Shown: one piece after another, positions 40,986-41,017 of the stretch
Layout of the letters: every line of letters starts with the position of its first letter
Position numbering within the stretch: the stretch's first letter is position 1
Origin: Vulcaniibacterium thermophilum
Lineage (GTDB): Bacteria > Pseudomonadota > Gammaproteobacteria > Xanthomonadales > Xanthomonadaceae
Direction of reading: 5' to 3'
NCBI RefSeq assembly: GCF_007923255.1
Contig: NZ_VOHJ01000024.1
Coordinates: forward strand, 1 to 41,017
DNA: 41,017 nt
Position numbers and translations under genes: made by a program
The notes under the pieces: model-generated
Database searches by the model: none
The model's input: only the letters and a program-made list of their open reading frames with translations
What the model was told of the DNA's origin: nothing

Positions 40986-41017
40986 ATGCACAAGAATGCG
41001 CGCCTGACCGCGAAGGG
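40986..41017 (+). CDS. IS481-family transposase, N-terminal start (partial)
   Basis: ATG 40986 follows GAGGGGA by six bases and opens MHKNARLTAKG before the window ends. The HKNARLT start matches the N-terminus of many IS481-family transposases, ahead of their helix-turn-helix. The DDE catalytic core is outside the window, so activity cannot be judged. Confidence 0.7.
   Translation, partial: MHKNARLTAK

Larger units (their letters stand above)
40897..41017 (+). mobile_element. IS481-family insertion sequence, left end (partial)
   Basis: The sequence TGTGATGTTTCAAGAGGTTGT closely resembles the left terminus of Bordetella IS481 as recalled (TGTGAAGATTCAATAGGTTGT), down to the later GTCGCCAA/ATCGCCAA segment. 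It is flanked on its outer side by GCTAGC (40891-40896), which fits the NCTAGN target duplicated by IS481. The transposase starts 89 bases in. The right end lies beyond the window, so the second target copy cannot be seen. Confidence 0.78.

Overview
The window is a GC-rich (roughly 70 % G+C by eye) chromosomal segment of a gammaproteobacterium, most likely the Xanthomonadaceae/Lysobacteraceae (Lysobacter, Luteimonas or Xanthomonas relatives). The basis is gene order (yoaA-tsaB; tonB-gshB next to pilGHIJL-chpBC; kdsD-kdsC-lptCAB-rpoN-hpf-hprK-rapZ-PTS; purM/purN beside DUF2066-perM-hda; amgK-murU; cysG/cysB), protein similarity recalled from these families, and the dispersed intergenic repeats. 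No rRNA, tRNA, CRISPR array or prophage was seen.

Layout. 1-3.1 kb: tail of an unknown gene, the Fe-S helicase gene yoaA and tsaB (tRNA t6A synthesis). 3.2-5.1 kb, minus strand: a TonB-like gene and gshB. 5.3-17.2 kb, plus strand: a type IV pilus chemosensory (Pil-Chp) operon, pilG-pilH-pilI-pilJ-pilL/chpA-chpB-chpC. 17.4-27.2 kb, minus strand: ptsI, ptsH, a mannose-type EIIA, rapZ, hprK, hpf, rpoN, lptB, lptA, lptC, kdsC and kdsD, linking a regulatory PTS, sigma-54 and LPS export/Kdo synthesis. 27.4-29.0 kb, plus strand: a BolA/IbaG gene and murA. 29.0-29.6 kb: a repeat-filled intergenic region. 29.6-33.3 kb, minus strand: two DUF3108 genes, purN, a DUF2238 membrane protein gene and purM. 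33.4-36.4 kb, plus strand: DUF2066, an AI-2E/PerM-type permease and hda. 36.5-39.7 kb, minus strand: murU, amgK and cysG. 39.9-40.9 kb, plus strand: a cysB-type regulator, followed directly by the left end of an IS481-family element that runs off the window.

The most unusual material is in the Pil-Chp operon. The giant CheA-like kinase carries exactly 40 copies of a five-residue E-A-E-R-L/R unit (200 residues), predicted to be a rigid helical rod of about 30 nm between phosphotransfer modules. The CheB-like ChpB appears to have lost all three methylesterase catalytic residues, and no CheR/PilK methyltransferase gene is present. This suggests a chemosensory array that has abandoned adaptation by methylation.

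A second theme is a family of 7-bp tandem repeats (strand-normalised consensus RTTCCCN) at six or more places. They sit between convergent genes, directly after stop codons, immediately before the start codons of tsaB and murA where a Shine-Dalgarno would be expected, and inside the 3' end of the bolA-like gene.
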